From Rhodopseudomonas julia (lineage in GTDB: Bacteria; Pseudomonadota; Alphaproteobacteria; Rhizobiales; Afifellaceae): a stretch of 64,000 nt of DNA. The translations under genes were made by a program, and so were the position numbers. The DNA lies in NCBI RefSeq assembly GCF_030813515.1, contig NZ_JAUSUK010000001.1:1550001-1614000 (forward strand), written 5' to 3'. Below, in pieces: positions 18,914 through 27,384 of the stretch. Below the pieces are notes generated by a model. The model was not told where the DNA came from. It was given only the letters and a program-made list of their open reading frames with translations, and ran no database searches. Each line of letters begins with the position of its first letter. Within the stretch, counting starts at the first letter, position 1.

Positions 18914-19612
18914 TCAGCGCGGCAGGTCGCGGTCGAAGAGGGGGACGCCGCGGCGGCGGAGCGGCACGACGAGAAGGGCGCCGAGGGCGAAGCCGCCGAT
19001 ATGCGCCCACCAGCCGATATTGCTCGATTCCGGTGTCGACATTGCGAGATTGGCGATCTGAAAGACGAGCCAGGCGCCGAGCACGAGGAAAGCGGGAAGG
19101 CGAAGGGGAATGCGGCCGAAGGCCAGGACCCAGAGTTTGACCTTCGGATGCAGGATCAGATAGCCGCCGACGATGGCCGCCACCGCGCCCGATGCGCCGA
19201 TGAGGGGCGCCTCAGAGGCGGGATTGGCGAGGGTGTAGATGTAGCCCGAGCCCGCCGCGCCGAGGAGATAGAAGACGAGATAGCGCAGATGGCCGAGCGC
19301 ATCCTCGATGTTGTCGCCGAAGATCCACAAGAACAGCATGTTGCCGCCGAGGTGGATGATGTTGCCGTGCAGGAAGGCATAGGTGAGGAAGCTCAGCTCT
19401 TCCGGGATCAGCACGAAGCTCGGCGGCAATTCGGCGATGTCGTTGACGACGGAGGGGATGAGGCCGAGCGAGATCGCGGCCATCAGCACGCGCGCCGCAT
19501 CAAAGCCGCCGGTCAGGACAAAGCATGCCGCCGTGACCGCGATGATCGACCAGTTGACATAGGGCCGACGGATATAGCCGAGTGGATTGGCGTCGTGGAG
19601 CGGCAGGAACAT
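18914..19612 (-). CDS. Rhomboid family intramembrane serine protease
   Basis: A 232-residue polytopic protein with about six membrane helices. The catalytic Ser is in [16 protein letters not shown] (GxSG) and the His partner is in [15 protein letters not shown]; the [18 protein letters not shown] segment is the conserved L1/helix-2 region. Rhomboids cleave membrane proteins within the bilayer; the substrate is unknown. It sits just downstream of the cobalamin adenosyltransferase gene on the same strand, about 70 bases away. Confidence 0.92.
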   Translation of the reverse strand: MFLPLHDANPLGYIRRPYVNWSIIAVTAACFVLTGGFDAARVLMAAISLGLIPSVVNDIAELPPSFVLIPEELSFLTYAFLHGNIIHLGGNMLFLWIFGDNIEDALGHLRYLVFYLLGAAGSGYIYTLANPASEAPLIGASGAVAAIVGGYLILHPKVKLWVLAFGRIPLRLPAFLVLGAWLVFQIANLAMSTPESSNIGWWAHIGGFALGALLVVPLRRRGVPLFDRDLPR

Positions 19613-19683
19613 CGTTTACGTCAAGCCTTCCGCGTCACGCTTTCTGTGCCGGGTCGTCTATGTCGGGTCGGGCGGCGATGCCG

Positions 19684-20277
19684 TCAGCGGTTCTTCCCCG
19701 GCACCCAGAGGATGTCGGTCTCGCCCTTGCCGTTCACCCAGCGGCTCGCCACGAAGAGAAAATCGGACAGCCGGTTCAGATATTCGATCACCGGGGCGCC
19801 GACCTTTTGCGGCTCGTGGCTCGCCAGGGAGACGGCGAGGCGTTCGGCGCGTCTGACGACGGTGCGGGCGAGATGGAGATGCGCGCCCGCCGTCGTGCCG
19901 CCCGGCAGGATGAAGGAACGCAGCGGCGACAGCTCCTTGTTGAGCCGGTCGATATCGTGTTCCAGGCGCTCCACCTGGGAGTGGAGGATGCGCAGCGGCT
20001 CGTATTCAAGCGGCGTGCCATCATCCGGGCAGGCGAGATCGGCGCCGAGATCGAAGAGGTCGTTCTGGATGCGCGCGAGCATACCGTCGACGGCCTCGAT
20101 CGGCTCGCCGAGCGCGAGATCGAGGCTCGAGCGCACGACGCCCAAAATGGCGTTCGCCTCGTCGACGGTGCCGTAGGCTTCGACGCGCAGATCGTATTTC
20201 GGGCGCCGCTCGCCGGTGCCGAGCGCGGTGGTACCGTCATCGCCCTGGCGCGTGTAAATTTTGTTCAGGACGACCAT
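19684..20277 (-). CDS. Cob(I)alamin adenosyltransferase, PduO-type
   Basis: Transfers the adenosyl group of ATP to cob(I)alamin, forming coenzyme B12. It has 197 residues with the PduO-type signatures KIYTRQGDDGTTALGTGERRPK (nucleotide-binding, split across start), DEANAILG, QNDLFDLGADLA, and the substrate-binding FILPGGTTAGAHLHLARTVVRRAER. C-terminal YLNRLSDFLFVASRWVN is typical. Called cobO or pduO in different annotations; the fold here is the PduO type. Confidence 0.93.
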   Translation of the reverse strand: MVVLNKIYTRQGDDGTTALGTGERRPKYDLRVEAYGTVDEANAILGVVRSSLDLALGEPIEAVDGMLARIQNDLFDLGADLACPDDGTPLEYEPLRILHSQVERLEHDIDRLNKELSPLRSFILPGGTTAGAHLHLARTVVRRAERLAVSLASHEPQKVGAPVIEYLNRLSDFLFVASRWVNGKGETDILWVPGKNR

Positions 20278-20502
20278 CGGCTTCTCCGTTTTTCAGGCGA
20301 AGCCAAAGACTAGGGCAATTCGGAGAAGTTTGAAGCGCTTTCGACGGGAGAGTGCCGCAGCGTTTCGCCGGGCGAAATCACACTCCCGTCCCACTGTTTT
20401 TCCGAATGCCTTTCCGCGGACGTCTATTTGCCCATGCTTCCGACGGTCTTTGCAGGCCGCCGGGCACCGGCGCGGCCATGGCGGCCGCGGCCCGGGAAGA
20501 GG

Positions 20503-21111
20503 CTAGAACTTGTATCCCACCATCACGCCGGCATGGGTGAGGCCGTCATTGTCGTCGCAGAGGCCGGCATTCGAGGAATGGTCGATGCGGGCGATGACGC
20601 GCAGATGCTGGGTGACGTTGACGCCGATGCCGGCGCTTTCACGAAACAGCGCCGAGCAGCCGAGGCGGGCGCCGGTTTCCACGTGATCGGTGTTGCCGTC
20701 GTGGATGGTGCCGCCGAAGGTGCCTTCCAGGAAAATCCGGTTGGTCAGATTGTAGTCCCAGGTGAGGCCGGCATAGACCTGATTGGTGCCGCCCGAGGTG
20801 GTGACGGTGCCGCCGATATGCGGGCGCGGGCGCAACAGGAAATCGACGAAACGGTTGTCGAAGGGCGTCATCGGATTGCCGAAGAGGACTTCGCCGTTGA
20901 GGAAGACGCCTTCTTCCTCGTCGGTGAGGCGATGGCGATCATCGAGGAAACCGGTGGCGCCGATGCGCACTTCGTCGAAGAAATGATAGGTGCTGACCGG
21001 CTCGGCCGCATAATAGACGGGGTCGGCAGGCGCGGCCGGCAGATCCGCTGCCAGTGCCGCAGATGTTCCGAAGAGCGCAACCAATCCTGCGCCAAAGCTC
21101 AATAACCGCAT
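20503..21111 (-). CDS. PagL-like acyloxyacyl hydrolase (lipid A 3-O-deacylase)
   Basis: A 202-residue outer-membrane beta-barrel with a signal peptide (LLSFGAGLVALFGTSAALAA). Alternating hydrophobic strands end in the terminal Phe motif MVGYKF. Near the C-terminus, VIARIDHSSNAGL carries the His-Ser pair and Asn of the PagL/lipid A 3-O-deacylase family, with a following DDNDGLTHAG segment matching the usual Asn-x-Gly-x-x-x-x-Gly. The family trims the 3-position acyl chain of lipid A. Sequence identity across the family is low, so function is probable but not certain. The ATG at 21111 is preferred over an adjacent GTG at 21114. Confidence 0.72.
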   Translation of the reverse strand: MRLLSFGAGLVALFGTSAALAADLPAAPADPVYYAAEPVSTYHFFDEVRIGATGFLDDRHRLTDEEEGVFLNGEVLFGNPMTPFDNRFVDFLLRPRPHIGGTVTTSGGTNQVYAGLTWDYNLTNRIFLEGTFGGTIHDGNTDHVETGARLGCSALFRESAGIGVNVTQHLRVIARIDHSSNAGLCDDNDGLTHAGVMVGYKF

Positions 21112-21259
21112 CACAGCCCCGTGAAATTATCCCTTCGGCTTTAGCTTTGCCGAGCGGGCGCGGCAACGCCCTTTGCCGGAAAGGCGGCGAAACGCGGCCA
21201 AAGCTTCAGCGATTGTTGCCCCAAAGGCACGCTCGTCTCAGCTGGTGCTCGGCCAGATT

Positions 21260-21439
21260 TCAGCGGGTGCTGAGCCAGAGGCCCGCCATCAAAACGATGA
21301 CGGCGAGAAGCTGCAAGCCGACGCGCCAGCGCATCAGGCTTTGCGAGCGATTGGGGCTGCCGCCGCGCAGCATGTTCCACAATCCGAGTACAAGCACGAC
21401 GAGAACGGCAAGGACGGCGACCGGACCAAGATATTCCAT
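21260..21439 (-). CDS. Twin-transmembrane (HIG1-like) small protein
   Basis: A 59-residue protein with two membrane helices joined by a short basic loop: MEYLGPVAVLAVLVVLVLGL, then a loop NMLRGGSPNRSQSLMRWRVG, then LQLLAVIVLMAGLWLSTR. The Gly-x-x-x-x-Arg-x-Gln-x-Leu-Met-Arg-Trp-Arg-Val loop matches the HIG1/twin-transmembrane family, which in alphaproteobacteria includes small proteins associated with respiratory complexes. Same strand as the adenosyltransferase and PagL-like genes. The role is inferred from family only. Confidence 0.78.
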   Translation of the reverse strand: MEYLGPVAVLAVLVVLVLGLWNMLRGGSPNRSQSLMRWRVGLQLLAVIVLMAGLWLSTR

Positions 21440-21536
21440 GGTTTTCCTGCCTTGGCTGAGGACAAGTCATCCGCATTAAGCCAGCCACAGACGAGACGCA
21501 AATCTGAGAGGTGGCGGAAGCGGGCTGTCGTTTTTC

Positions 21537-22376
21537 CTAATTGGTGGCGCGCGTCGCGGCTTTGTGCAGCAACCGGCGCGGCAGAAGCCTCCGGCCGAAG
21601 GCGGCGATCCTGGTCTGGCGGGTGACGGCATAATGGGTTGCCGGATTGGGCGCCTCGCAGGCCTCGATCAGAACTTCGAGGACCGCTTCGGGCCCGAGCT
21701 GACCAAAGGTGTTGCCGCCCTTTTCCATGGAGGCGAGGCGGCGGCGGTAATAGGCGGCATGGACGGAGGCGTCGATGTCGACGTTGCGATGAAAGGCGGC
21801 GACAGCGTTTTCCGTCATGCGGCTTTCAATGGGGCCGGGCTCGATCGCCACGACCTCGATGCCGGTGTGGGCAAGTTCGATGCGCAAGGTGTCGGTGTAG
21901 CCTTCGAGTGCGAATTTCGAGGCGTTGTAGGCGCCGCGGAAGCCGAGCGCGACGAGGCCGAGGACGGAGGAATTCATGACGATGCGGCCGGTGTTCTGGC
22001 GGCGCATCACCGGGATCACCTGCCGGGTCAGCTCGTGCCAGCCGAAGAAATTGGCATCGAACTGGGCGCGCAGGACGGCAGAGGAGAGGTCTTCAAGGGC
22101 GCCCGGCTGCGAATAGGCGCCGTTGTTGAAGAGGGCGTCGAGGCGGCCCTCCGTGGCGGCGAGCACGGAGTTCAGGGCGGCTTCAATCGAGGCCTCGTCG
22201 GCATAGTCGAGATAGATGGCTTCGAGACCGTAGCGGGCGCCGGCTCCGCGCAGGGCCGCGAGATCCGCCTCATTGCGCGCCGTGGCGAAGACGCGCCAGC
22301 CGCGCCGCGCCATGCCGAGAGCGCAATGGCGGCCGATGCCGGAAGAGCAACCGGTGATCAAGATGCTGCGGGCCAT
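21537..22376 (-). CDS. SDR family oxidoreductase
   Basis: A 279-residue classical short-chain dehydrogenase. SILITGCSSGIGRHCALGMARRG is the NAD(P)-binding region; the Ala-Thr-Ala-Arg stretch after beta-2 suggests NADP preference. NNGAY replaces the usual NNAG, and the catalytic residues lie in IVMNSSVLGLVALGFRGAYNASKFALEG (Ser-Tyr-Lys). C-terminal IEPGPIESRMTENA is typical of retinol-dehydrogenase-like SDRs. Substrate unknown. The start at 22376 begins the Rossmann strand and has an AGGACAG box upstream. Confidence 0.85.
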   Translation of the reverse strand: MARSILITGCSSGIGRHCALGMARRGWRVFATARNEADLAALRGAGARYGLEAIYLDYADEASIEAALNSVLAATEGRLDALFNNGAYSQPGALEDLSSAVLRAQFDANFFGWHELTRQVIPVMRRQNTGRIVMNSSVLGLVALGFRGAYNASKFALEGYTDTLRIELAHTGIEVVAIEPGPIESRMTENAVAAFHRNVDIDASVHAAYYRRRLASMEKGGNTFGQLGPEAVLEVLIEACEAPNPATHYAVTRQTRIAAFGRRLLPRRLLHKAATRATN

Positions 22377-22555
22377 GTGCGCCTGTCCTTTGGTCCCCCA
22401 TGTCCGGGGTTCGTGAAATCGGGCTTTTCTCGGTCCTTGTCCGCGCTTCCTCCTAGGCAATCAAGTGGCGGCGGCTTAAGGCGGGAGGAGATCCGAAATC
22501 CGCCGCCCACAGCCGCCCACAGTGGCCGAAGCCGCCGCAACCGCCGCCAACGCCG

Positions 22556-23512
22556 ATGTCCGACACCGCCAGCATCGTCCTCACCATTTTCGGCCTCATC
22601 GGGATCGGCTATCTCGCGGCGCGCTTCAAGCTCCTGAAGATGGAGACCGGCGGGGCGCTCGCCGATTTCGTCTTCACCATCGCCATTCCGCTCCTTCTGT
22701 TTCGCACGCTGGCGCATGCCGATTTCCACGGCCTGTCGCCGTGGCGGATCTGGATTGCGTATTTTGCGGGCGTGCTCGTCACCTGGACGGTGGCGCATGT
22801 GCTGGTGCGGCGGCTGTTCAAGCGCGACACGCGCTCAGGCGTCGTCGCGGGCGTGTCGGCGGCCTTCGCCAATACGGTTCTGATCGGCATTCCGCTGGCG
22901 CGCGCCACCTATGGCGATCCCGGCACGGTGGTCGTCCTCATTCTCGTCTCGGTGCATCTGCCGGTGATGATGGCGGCAAGCCTCGCCCTCAACAGCTGGG
23001 CGCGGCGGCGCGACGGGCTGGTCGCCGAGGTGGAGAGCAGCCGCGCCATGTGGGGGGCGTTCGCGCTCGAACTCATCCGCCATCCGCTCATCATCGGCAT
23101 CATTCTGGGCGGCATCTGGCACGTTTTCCATCTGCCGATCCCGGGGCTCGCCGAAAAACTGATCGACAGCCTCGCCGACGTGGCGGGACCGGTGGCGCTT
23201 TTCGCCTGCGGCATGGGGCTCGCCCGCTACGGCATCGCCCGCAACATTCCGGCGGGTGCGGTTCTTGCCGGCATCAAACTTTTCTTCATGCCGCTCGTGG
23301 TTCTGCCGGTGGCGCTTCTCGTCGGGCTCGGCCCGGTGCCGACCTCCGCCCTGGTGCTGGTGGCGGCCTGTCCGACCGGCGTCAACGCCTTCCTCATCGC
23401 CACCCGCTTCGGCACGGGCGAGGCACTCGCCTCCAATACGACCCTGATCTCGACGGCCTTCGGGGTCGGCGGTGTCGCCTTCTGGCTGATGGTTTTGCGC
23501 GCCTTGACGTGA
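22556..23512 (+). CDS. AEC family transporter (auxin efflux carrier-like)
   Basis: A 318-residue membrane protein with about ten helices in two inverted halves. IFGLIGIGYLAARFKLLK and FVFTIAIPLLLFRTLA match the first half, and ACPTGVNAFLIATRFG near the C-terminus matches the second crossover. AEC transporters in bacteria move dicarboxylates such as malate or malonate; the substrate is not predictable here. It converges with gluQ, leaving only three bases between the genes. Confidence 0.88.
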   Translation: MSDTASIVLTIFGLIGIGYLAARFKLLKMETGGALADFVFTIAIPLLLFRTLAHADFHGLSPWRIWIAYFAGVLVTWTVAHVLVRRLFKRDTRSGVVAGVSAAFANTVLIGIPLARATYGDPGTVVVLILVSVHLPVMMAASLALNSWARRRDGLVAEVESSRAMWGAFALELIRHPLIIGIILGGIWHVFHLPIPGLAEKLIDSLADVAGPVALFACGMGLARYGIARNIPAGAVLAGIKLFFMPLVVLPVALLVGLGPVPTSALVLVAACPTGVNAFLIATRFGTGEALASNTTLISTAFGVGGVAFWLMVLRALT

Positions 23513-23515
23513 AGA

Positions 23516-24424
23516 TCAGGCAACGGACGCGGCCGCCGGTGGGGCAAAGCCCAGGCTAAGGCGAATCTCGTCCGGGGTGGCGCCGGCCTCGCGCAGGTCG
23601 CCCAGCGCGGTCGAGCCGGCGGATTTTGCGAGCTTGCGGCCCTCCTTGTCGAGGATCAGCCGGTGATGGTGGTAGAGGGGCGCGGGCAGGCCGAGCAGCA
23701 CCTGCAGGAGGCGGTGGACCGAGGTCGCCGCTTCGAGATCGGCCCCGCGCACGACATGGGTGACGCCCTGATAGGCGTCGTCGAGGGTGACGGCGAGATG
23801 ATAGCTCGCCGGCACGTCCTTGCGCGCCAGAATGACGTCGCCCCAAGTGCTCGGATGGGCGCTCACGCGTGTCGTTTCTCCGGTCTCAAGATCGAGCTCC
23901 TGCCAGGCGAGCGGCTCAAGGCCGGCGAGAGCCCGGCGCATATCGAGGCGGAGCGCATAGGGGGCGCCGGTCGCGATCCTGTCGGCGCGCATTTGGCTCG
24001 ACCAGTCGCGTTCGAGGCCCGGATAATGCGGGGCGCCATCGGGATCGCGCGGCCAGGTGTGGCCGGTCTTTTCCTTTTCAGAGATGGCGCCACGGATTTC
24101 CGAGCGGCTCAAAAACGCCGGGTAGAGAAGGCCGAGCCGATCCAAGGCGGCCAGCGCGCCGGCATAGGCCGGAAAGCGGTGGCTCTGGCACAGAACCGGC
24201 TGTTCGAAGGCGATGCCGAGCCAGGAGAGATCATCGAAGATCGCCTGGGTGAATTCCAGACGGGCGCGGGTGTAATCGATGTCCTCCATGCGCAGGAGGA
24301 GGCGGCCGTCTGCGGCCCCGGCGGCGCGCTCGTTGAGGAGCGCGCTATAGGCATGGCCGAGATGCAGATAGCCGTTCGGGCTCGGCGCGAACCGGAAGAC
24401 GGGTTTTTCAGGCGCGCGGTTCAA
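23516..24424 (-). CDS. gluQ: Glutamyl-Q tRNA(Asp) synthetase
   Basis: Truncated glutamyl-tRNA synthetase paralogue that attaches glutamate to queuosine at position 34 of tRNA-Asp. It has 302 residues, the size of the catalytic domain alone. FRFAPSPNGYLHLGHAYSAL contains the HIGH-type motif HLGH, and KLAKS is the KMSKS equivalent. The zinc-binding Cys pair of the E. coli enzyme is replaced by YPAFLSRSEI, so the zinc site is absent. The start appears to be a TTG at 24424, overlapping the end of the upstream EamA gene by 17 bases, which suggests coupled translation. Confidence 0.9.
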   Translation of the reverse strand: MNRAPEKPVFRFAPSPNGYLHLGHAYSALLNERAAGAADGRLLLRMEDIDYTRARLEFTQAIFDDLSWLGIAFEQPVLCQSHRFPAYAGALAALDRLGLLYPAFLSRSEIRGAISEKEKTGHTWPRDPDGAPHYPGLERDWSSQMRADRIATGAPYALRLDMRRALAGLEPLAWQELDLETGETTRVSAHPSTWGDVILARKDVPASYHLAVTLDDAYQGVTHVVRGADLEAATSVHRLLQVLLGLPAPLYHHHRLILDKEGRKLAKSAGSTALGDLREAGATPDEIRLSLGFAPPAAASVA

Positions 24425-25340
24425 TCGAGGGAGGCGTCCTGGTGCGCCGTTCGCGATAGAGAATGAAAAGGCCGCTCAAGATGATAATCGCACCTCCCAG
24501 AACCGTCGAACGCGGCGGGATATCGCCGAATATGACGAAGCCGAGAGCGGTGATCCAGAGAATCTCGCTGTAGACGAAAGGCGCAAGCAGGGTGGCGGGC
24601 GCGAGCTCGTGCGCCTTGATCAACAGCCAGTGGCCGAGGCCGCCGAAAAAGCCGGTGGCGATGAGGAGACCCCAGAGAAAGGTGCTGGGAACGGTCTCCC
24701 ATTGGGCGATGCCGAGCGGCGCGATGGCGAAGCTTGCAAGGATCGCCGGCATGACGATCATGCTCTGCGCGGTTTCGCGCCCGGCCATCTGGCGCGTCAG
24801 GATGACGTAGAGCGCGTTCGAGGTCGCAGCCCCGACCGAGAGAAGCATCGCCGGCTCAAACGCCCCCGGCACCGGCTGGATGATGATGAGCGCGCCGAGG
24901 AAGCCGACGACGACCGCCGCCCAACGCTGCGGCCCCGCCCATTCGCCGAGCATCGGCCCGGCAAGGGCCGTGACGATGAAGGGGCCGATGAAGAAGATGC
25001 TGACCGTCTGGGCGAGCTGAAGATGGCGCACGGCCAGGAAGTTGAACAAGGTCGAGCCGACGAGGCAGCAGGCGCGCGCCACCTGGAGCTTCTTGTTGCG
25101 CGGCAGACAGAGCGCCATGTCGCGCCAGGGCCGGAAGATGAGGAGCGTCAGGAGAAAATGCGTGAGAAAGCGCACCCAGACGATCTGCATCGCCGGCAGC
25201 CACTGACCGAGATATTTCGCCGTCGTGTCGAGACAGGCGAAGCAGAGAAAGGCGAGCATGATGAGAAGAAGCGCACGCAGGCGCGCCGCGGCGGCGCCTG
25301 CGCCGGCGCCTGCGCCGGCGTCTTCGGAGAGAGAGACCAT
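24408..25340 (-). CDS. EamA/DMT family transporter
   Basis: A 310-residue drug/metabolite-type transporter with ten helices in two EamA repeats (about residues 22-150 and 165-295). FACLDTTAKYLGQWLPAMQIVWVRF and the FFIGPFIVTALAG segment match the first repeat. The N-terminus has an Ala/Gly run (AGAGAGAAAA) encoded by two exact 12-bp repeats. The substrate is unknown. It overlaps gluQ by 17 bases at its 3' end. Confidence 0.87.
   Translation of the reverse strand: MVSLSEDAGAGAGAGAAAARLRALLLIMLAFLCFACLDTTAKYLGQWLPAMQIVWVRFLTHFLLTLLIFRPWRDMALCLPRNKKLQVARACCLVGSTLFNFLAVRHLQLAQTVSIFFIGPFIVTALAGPMLGEWAGPQRWAAVVVGFLGALIIIQPVPGAFEPAMLLSVGAATSNALYVILTRQMAGRETAQSMIVMPAILASFAIAPLGIAQWETVPSTFLWGLLIATGFFGGLGHWLLIKAHELAPATLLAPFVYSEILWITALGFVIFGDIPPRSTVLGGAIIILSGLFILYRERRTRTPPSIEPRA
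25293..25316. repeat. Two exact 12-bp tandem repeats in the EamA gene
   Basis: GGCGCCTGCGCC occurs at 25293-25304 and 25305-25316 with a partial third copy after it. It encodes alternating Ala and Gly near the N-terminus of the transporter, before the first helix. Copy number could vary between strains because the unit is a multiple of three. Confidence 0.6.
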
Positions 25341-25512
25341 TTCGCATGCAAAGGGCCTTCCAGGCCGGAAAGCAAGCTCTCATCGTTCTCTCACCTCTGG
25401 CCCTCATCTCTCGCCCTCATCGGTGGCGGCAGCGCTCCCTTGCGCAAAAGGCGTTGCAGAGCGGGCGTATTTGCTTTTCACATGGATGTGAGACGCGTTG
25501 GAGAGGCTTCCC

Positions 25513-26307
25513 ATGTTGCGCCTTTGGCAGGATCTGACGAGCCCCGAACTCGCCCGATGCGATCCGGCGCGCACCGTGGCGATCCTGCCGATCGCGGCCA
25601 CCGAGCAGCACGGGCCGCATCTGCCGCTCGGCACCGATTGTCACATCGCCGAAGGGCTTGCGGGGGAGCTCGCGAAGACACTCGATCACGACGTCGAAGC
25701 GCTGCTTCTTCCGACGATCGGCGTTGGCGCCTCGCTCGAACACATGTCCTTTGCCGGTACGCTGTCGCTTTCGGCGGCGCAGATGACGCAGATGATCGTG
25801 GCCATGGGCGAAGGGGTGGCGACGGCCGGCCTCAAGAAGCTCATTCTGATCAGCTCGCATGGTGGCAACAGCCCCTCGGCGGCGGCGGCCGTGCTCGAGC
25901 TTCGGGCGCGCCATGGGCTTCTCGCGGTGACGACGAGCTGGCGGCGTTTCGGCCTGCCGGCAGAGTTTGCCGACGATTCGGAGCGCGCCGTCGGCATTCA
26001 CGGCGGCTTCGTGGAGACCGCGCTGATGCTGCATTTCAAGCCCGATCTCGTCCGGCATCTTTCGCTCGCCGATTTCCCGTCCCGGCAAAGCGGGCTCGCC
26101 GAGCGCTTTCGCCGTCTTCGCGCCTATGGCGATGTCGGCTATGGCTGGCTCGCAGAGGATCTCAATGCCGAGGGCGTCGTCGGCAATGCCGCTGCGGCGA
26201 GCGCCGAAGCGGGAGCCGCGATCGCCCGGCATCAGGCGCGGGGCATGGCCGAACTCGTTCATGAGGTGGTGGCTGTCGACATGCGAGAGTGTCTTGCCGA
26301 AGGCTGA
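25513..26307 (+). CDS. Creatininase family protein
   Basis: A 264-residue metal-dependent amidohydrolase of the creatininase family. The metal ligands are visible in EQHGPHLPLGTD (Glu, His, Asp), SSHGGNSPSA (His) and GIHGGFVETALM (Glu). Family members include creatinine amidohydrolase and the MftE maturation peptidase; no mycofactocin genes or creatinine pathway genes are nearby, so the substrate is open. The ATG at 25513 is supported by a GGAGAGG box. Divergent from the EamA gene. Confidence 0.87.
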   Translation: MLRLWQDLTSPELARCDPARTVAILPIAATEQHGPHLPLGTDCHIAEGLAGELAKTLDHDVEALLLPTIGVGASLEHMSFAGTLSLSAAQMTQMIVAMGEGVATAGLKKLILISSHGGNSPSAAAAVLELRARHGLLAVTTSWRRFGLPAEFADDSERAVGIHGGFVETALMLHFKPDLVRHLSLADFPSRQSGLAERFRRLRAYGDVGYGWLAEDLNAEGVVGNAAAASAEAGAAIARHQARGMAELVHEVVAVDMRECLAEG

Positions 26308-26400
26308 GGCGCGACAGGGCTTTACGGCGGCCCGCAGCTTTGATTCAACCAGCGCCGGGCGCGTTTAGAGACGCTTTGAGAGAGGCGACGAGGAGGACAT

Positions 26401-27354
26401 TTGAAGGACGCATCGATCGCCATCATCGGAGCCGGTCTCGCCGGTCTCGCCGCTGCCAGGCGTCTGCGCGAGGCGGGGCTCGACCCCATCCTGTTCGAAG
26501 CGGCCGGAAAATCCGGAGGGCGGCTTTCTTCAGAAGAGGTCGCCGGCGTGCCGGTCGATGCGGGCGCGGTCTATGTGACGGCCCGCGAAGAGCCGTTCAA
26601 ATCGTTCATGCAGGAGGCGGTCTTCGCCGGCAAGGCGACCGGCTGGGCGCCGACCGGACGCGAGAGCGACGAGCCCTGGCTCATCGGCCTTCCGAGCATG
26701 GACGGCCTCACCGATTTCGCCGGAAAAGGGCTCGATATCCGCACGCATACCGCGGTTGAACGGATCGGCCGGGCGAGCGAAGGCTATCTCCTGCAAAGCA
26801 ATGCCGCGCCGATCGGGCCGTTCGATGCGGTGATCGTGGCGCTTCCCGCCTCGGCCGCCGAACCATTGCTTCATGCCCACGGCAAGCCTTTCGACCGCCT
26901 GTCGGAGGTGGTGATGCGCCCGGCGATCGCCGGGCTCTTCGTCTTCGACGGCGCCGTGCCGATCACGGCCGATTGGACGTCGCGGCGCGGCGATTTGAGC
27001 GCCGCCATCCGCAACAGCTCGAAAGCCGGCCGCGGCGACACGGAAAGTTTTGTCGTGCATGCGGCGGCGGATTTTTCCGATGCGCATTTCGGCGAGCGCG
27101 AAGACGAGCTGTCGGAGCGGCTGCTCGAGCTTCTCGGCGCCGAGGCCGACGGACCTCTGCCGCCCTTGATGGCCCGCAAAATCCGGCGCTGGCGCCAGGC
27201 GCTCGTCGCGGTGCCCGCCGGCGAAACCTGTCTCGTCGGGGCGAAAGGGCGGCTTGTCGCCTGCGGCGACTGGTGCATTGCCGCACGTTCGGAGGCGGCG
27301 TTCATCTCCGGCACCGCTGCGGCGGAAGCCGTCATCGCGTCATTGTCGGATTAG
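26401..27354 (+). CDS. FAD-dependent oxidoreductase (renalase/amine-oxidase-like)
   Basis: A 317-residue flavoprotein with the dinucleotide-binding start IAIIGAGLAGLAAARRLREAG, then LFEAAGKSGGRLSS and the C-terminal LVACGDWCIAARSEAAFISGTAAAEAV, which closes the FAD site. The short length and this pattern resemble bacterial renalase-like proteins that oxidise reduced nicotinamide isomers, but direct evidence is lacking. The start is TTG at 26401 with AGGAGG four bases upstream. It may be co-transcribed with the creatininase gene 93 bases before it. Confidence 0.78.
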   Translation: MKDASIAIIGAGLAGLAAARRLREAGLDPILFEAAGKSGGRLSSEEVAGVPVDAGAVYVTAREEPFKSFMQEAVFAGKATGWAPTGRESDEPWLIGLPSMDGLTDFAGKGLDIRTHTAVERIGRASEGYLLQSNAAPIGPFDAVIVALPASAAEPLLHAHGKPFDRLSEVVMRPAIAGLFVFDGAVPITADWTSRRGDLSAAIRNSSKAGRGDTESFVVHAAADFSDAHFGEREDELSERLLELLGAEADGPLPPLMARKIRRWRQALVAVPAGETCLVGAKGRLVACGDWCIAARSEAAFISGTAAAEAVIASLSD

Positions 27355-27384
27355 GGTTCCGACACCTCCCGCCGCGTCGGTGCG

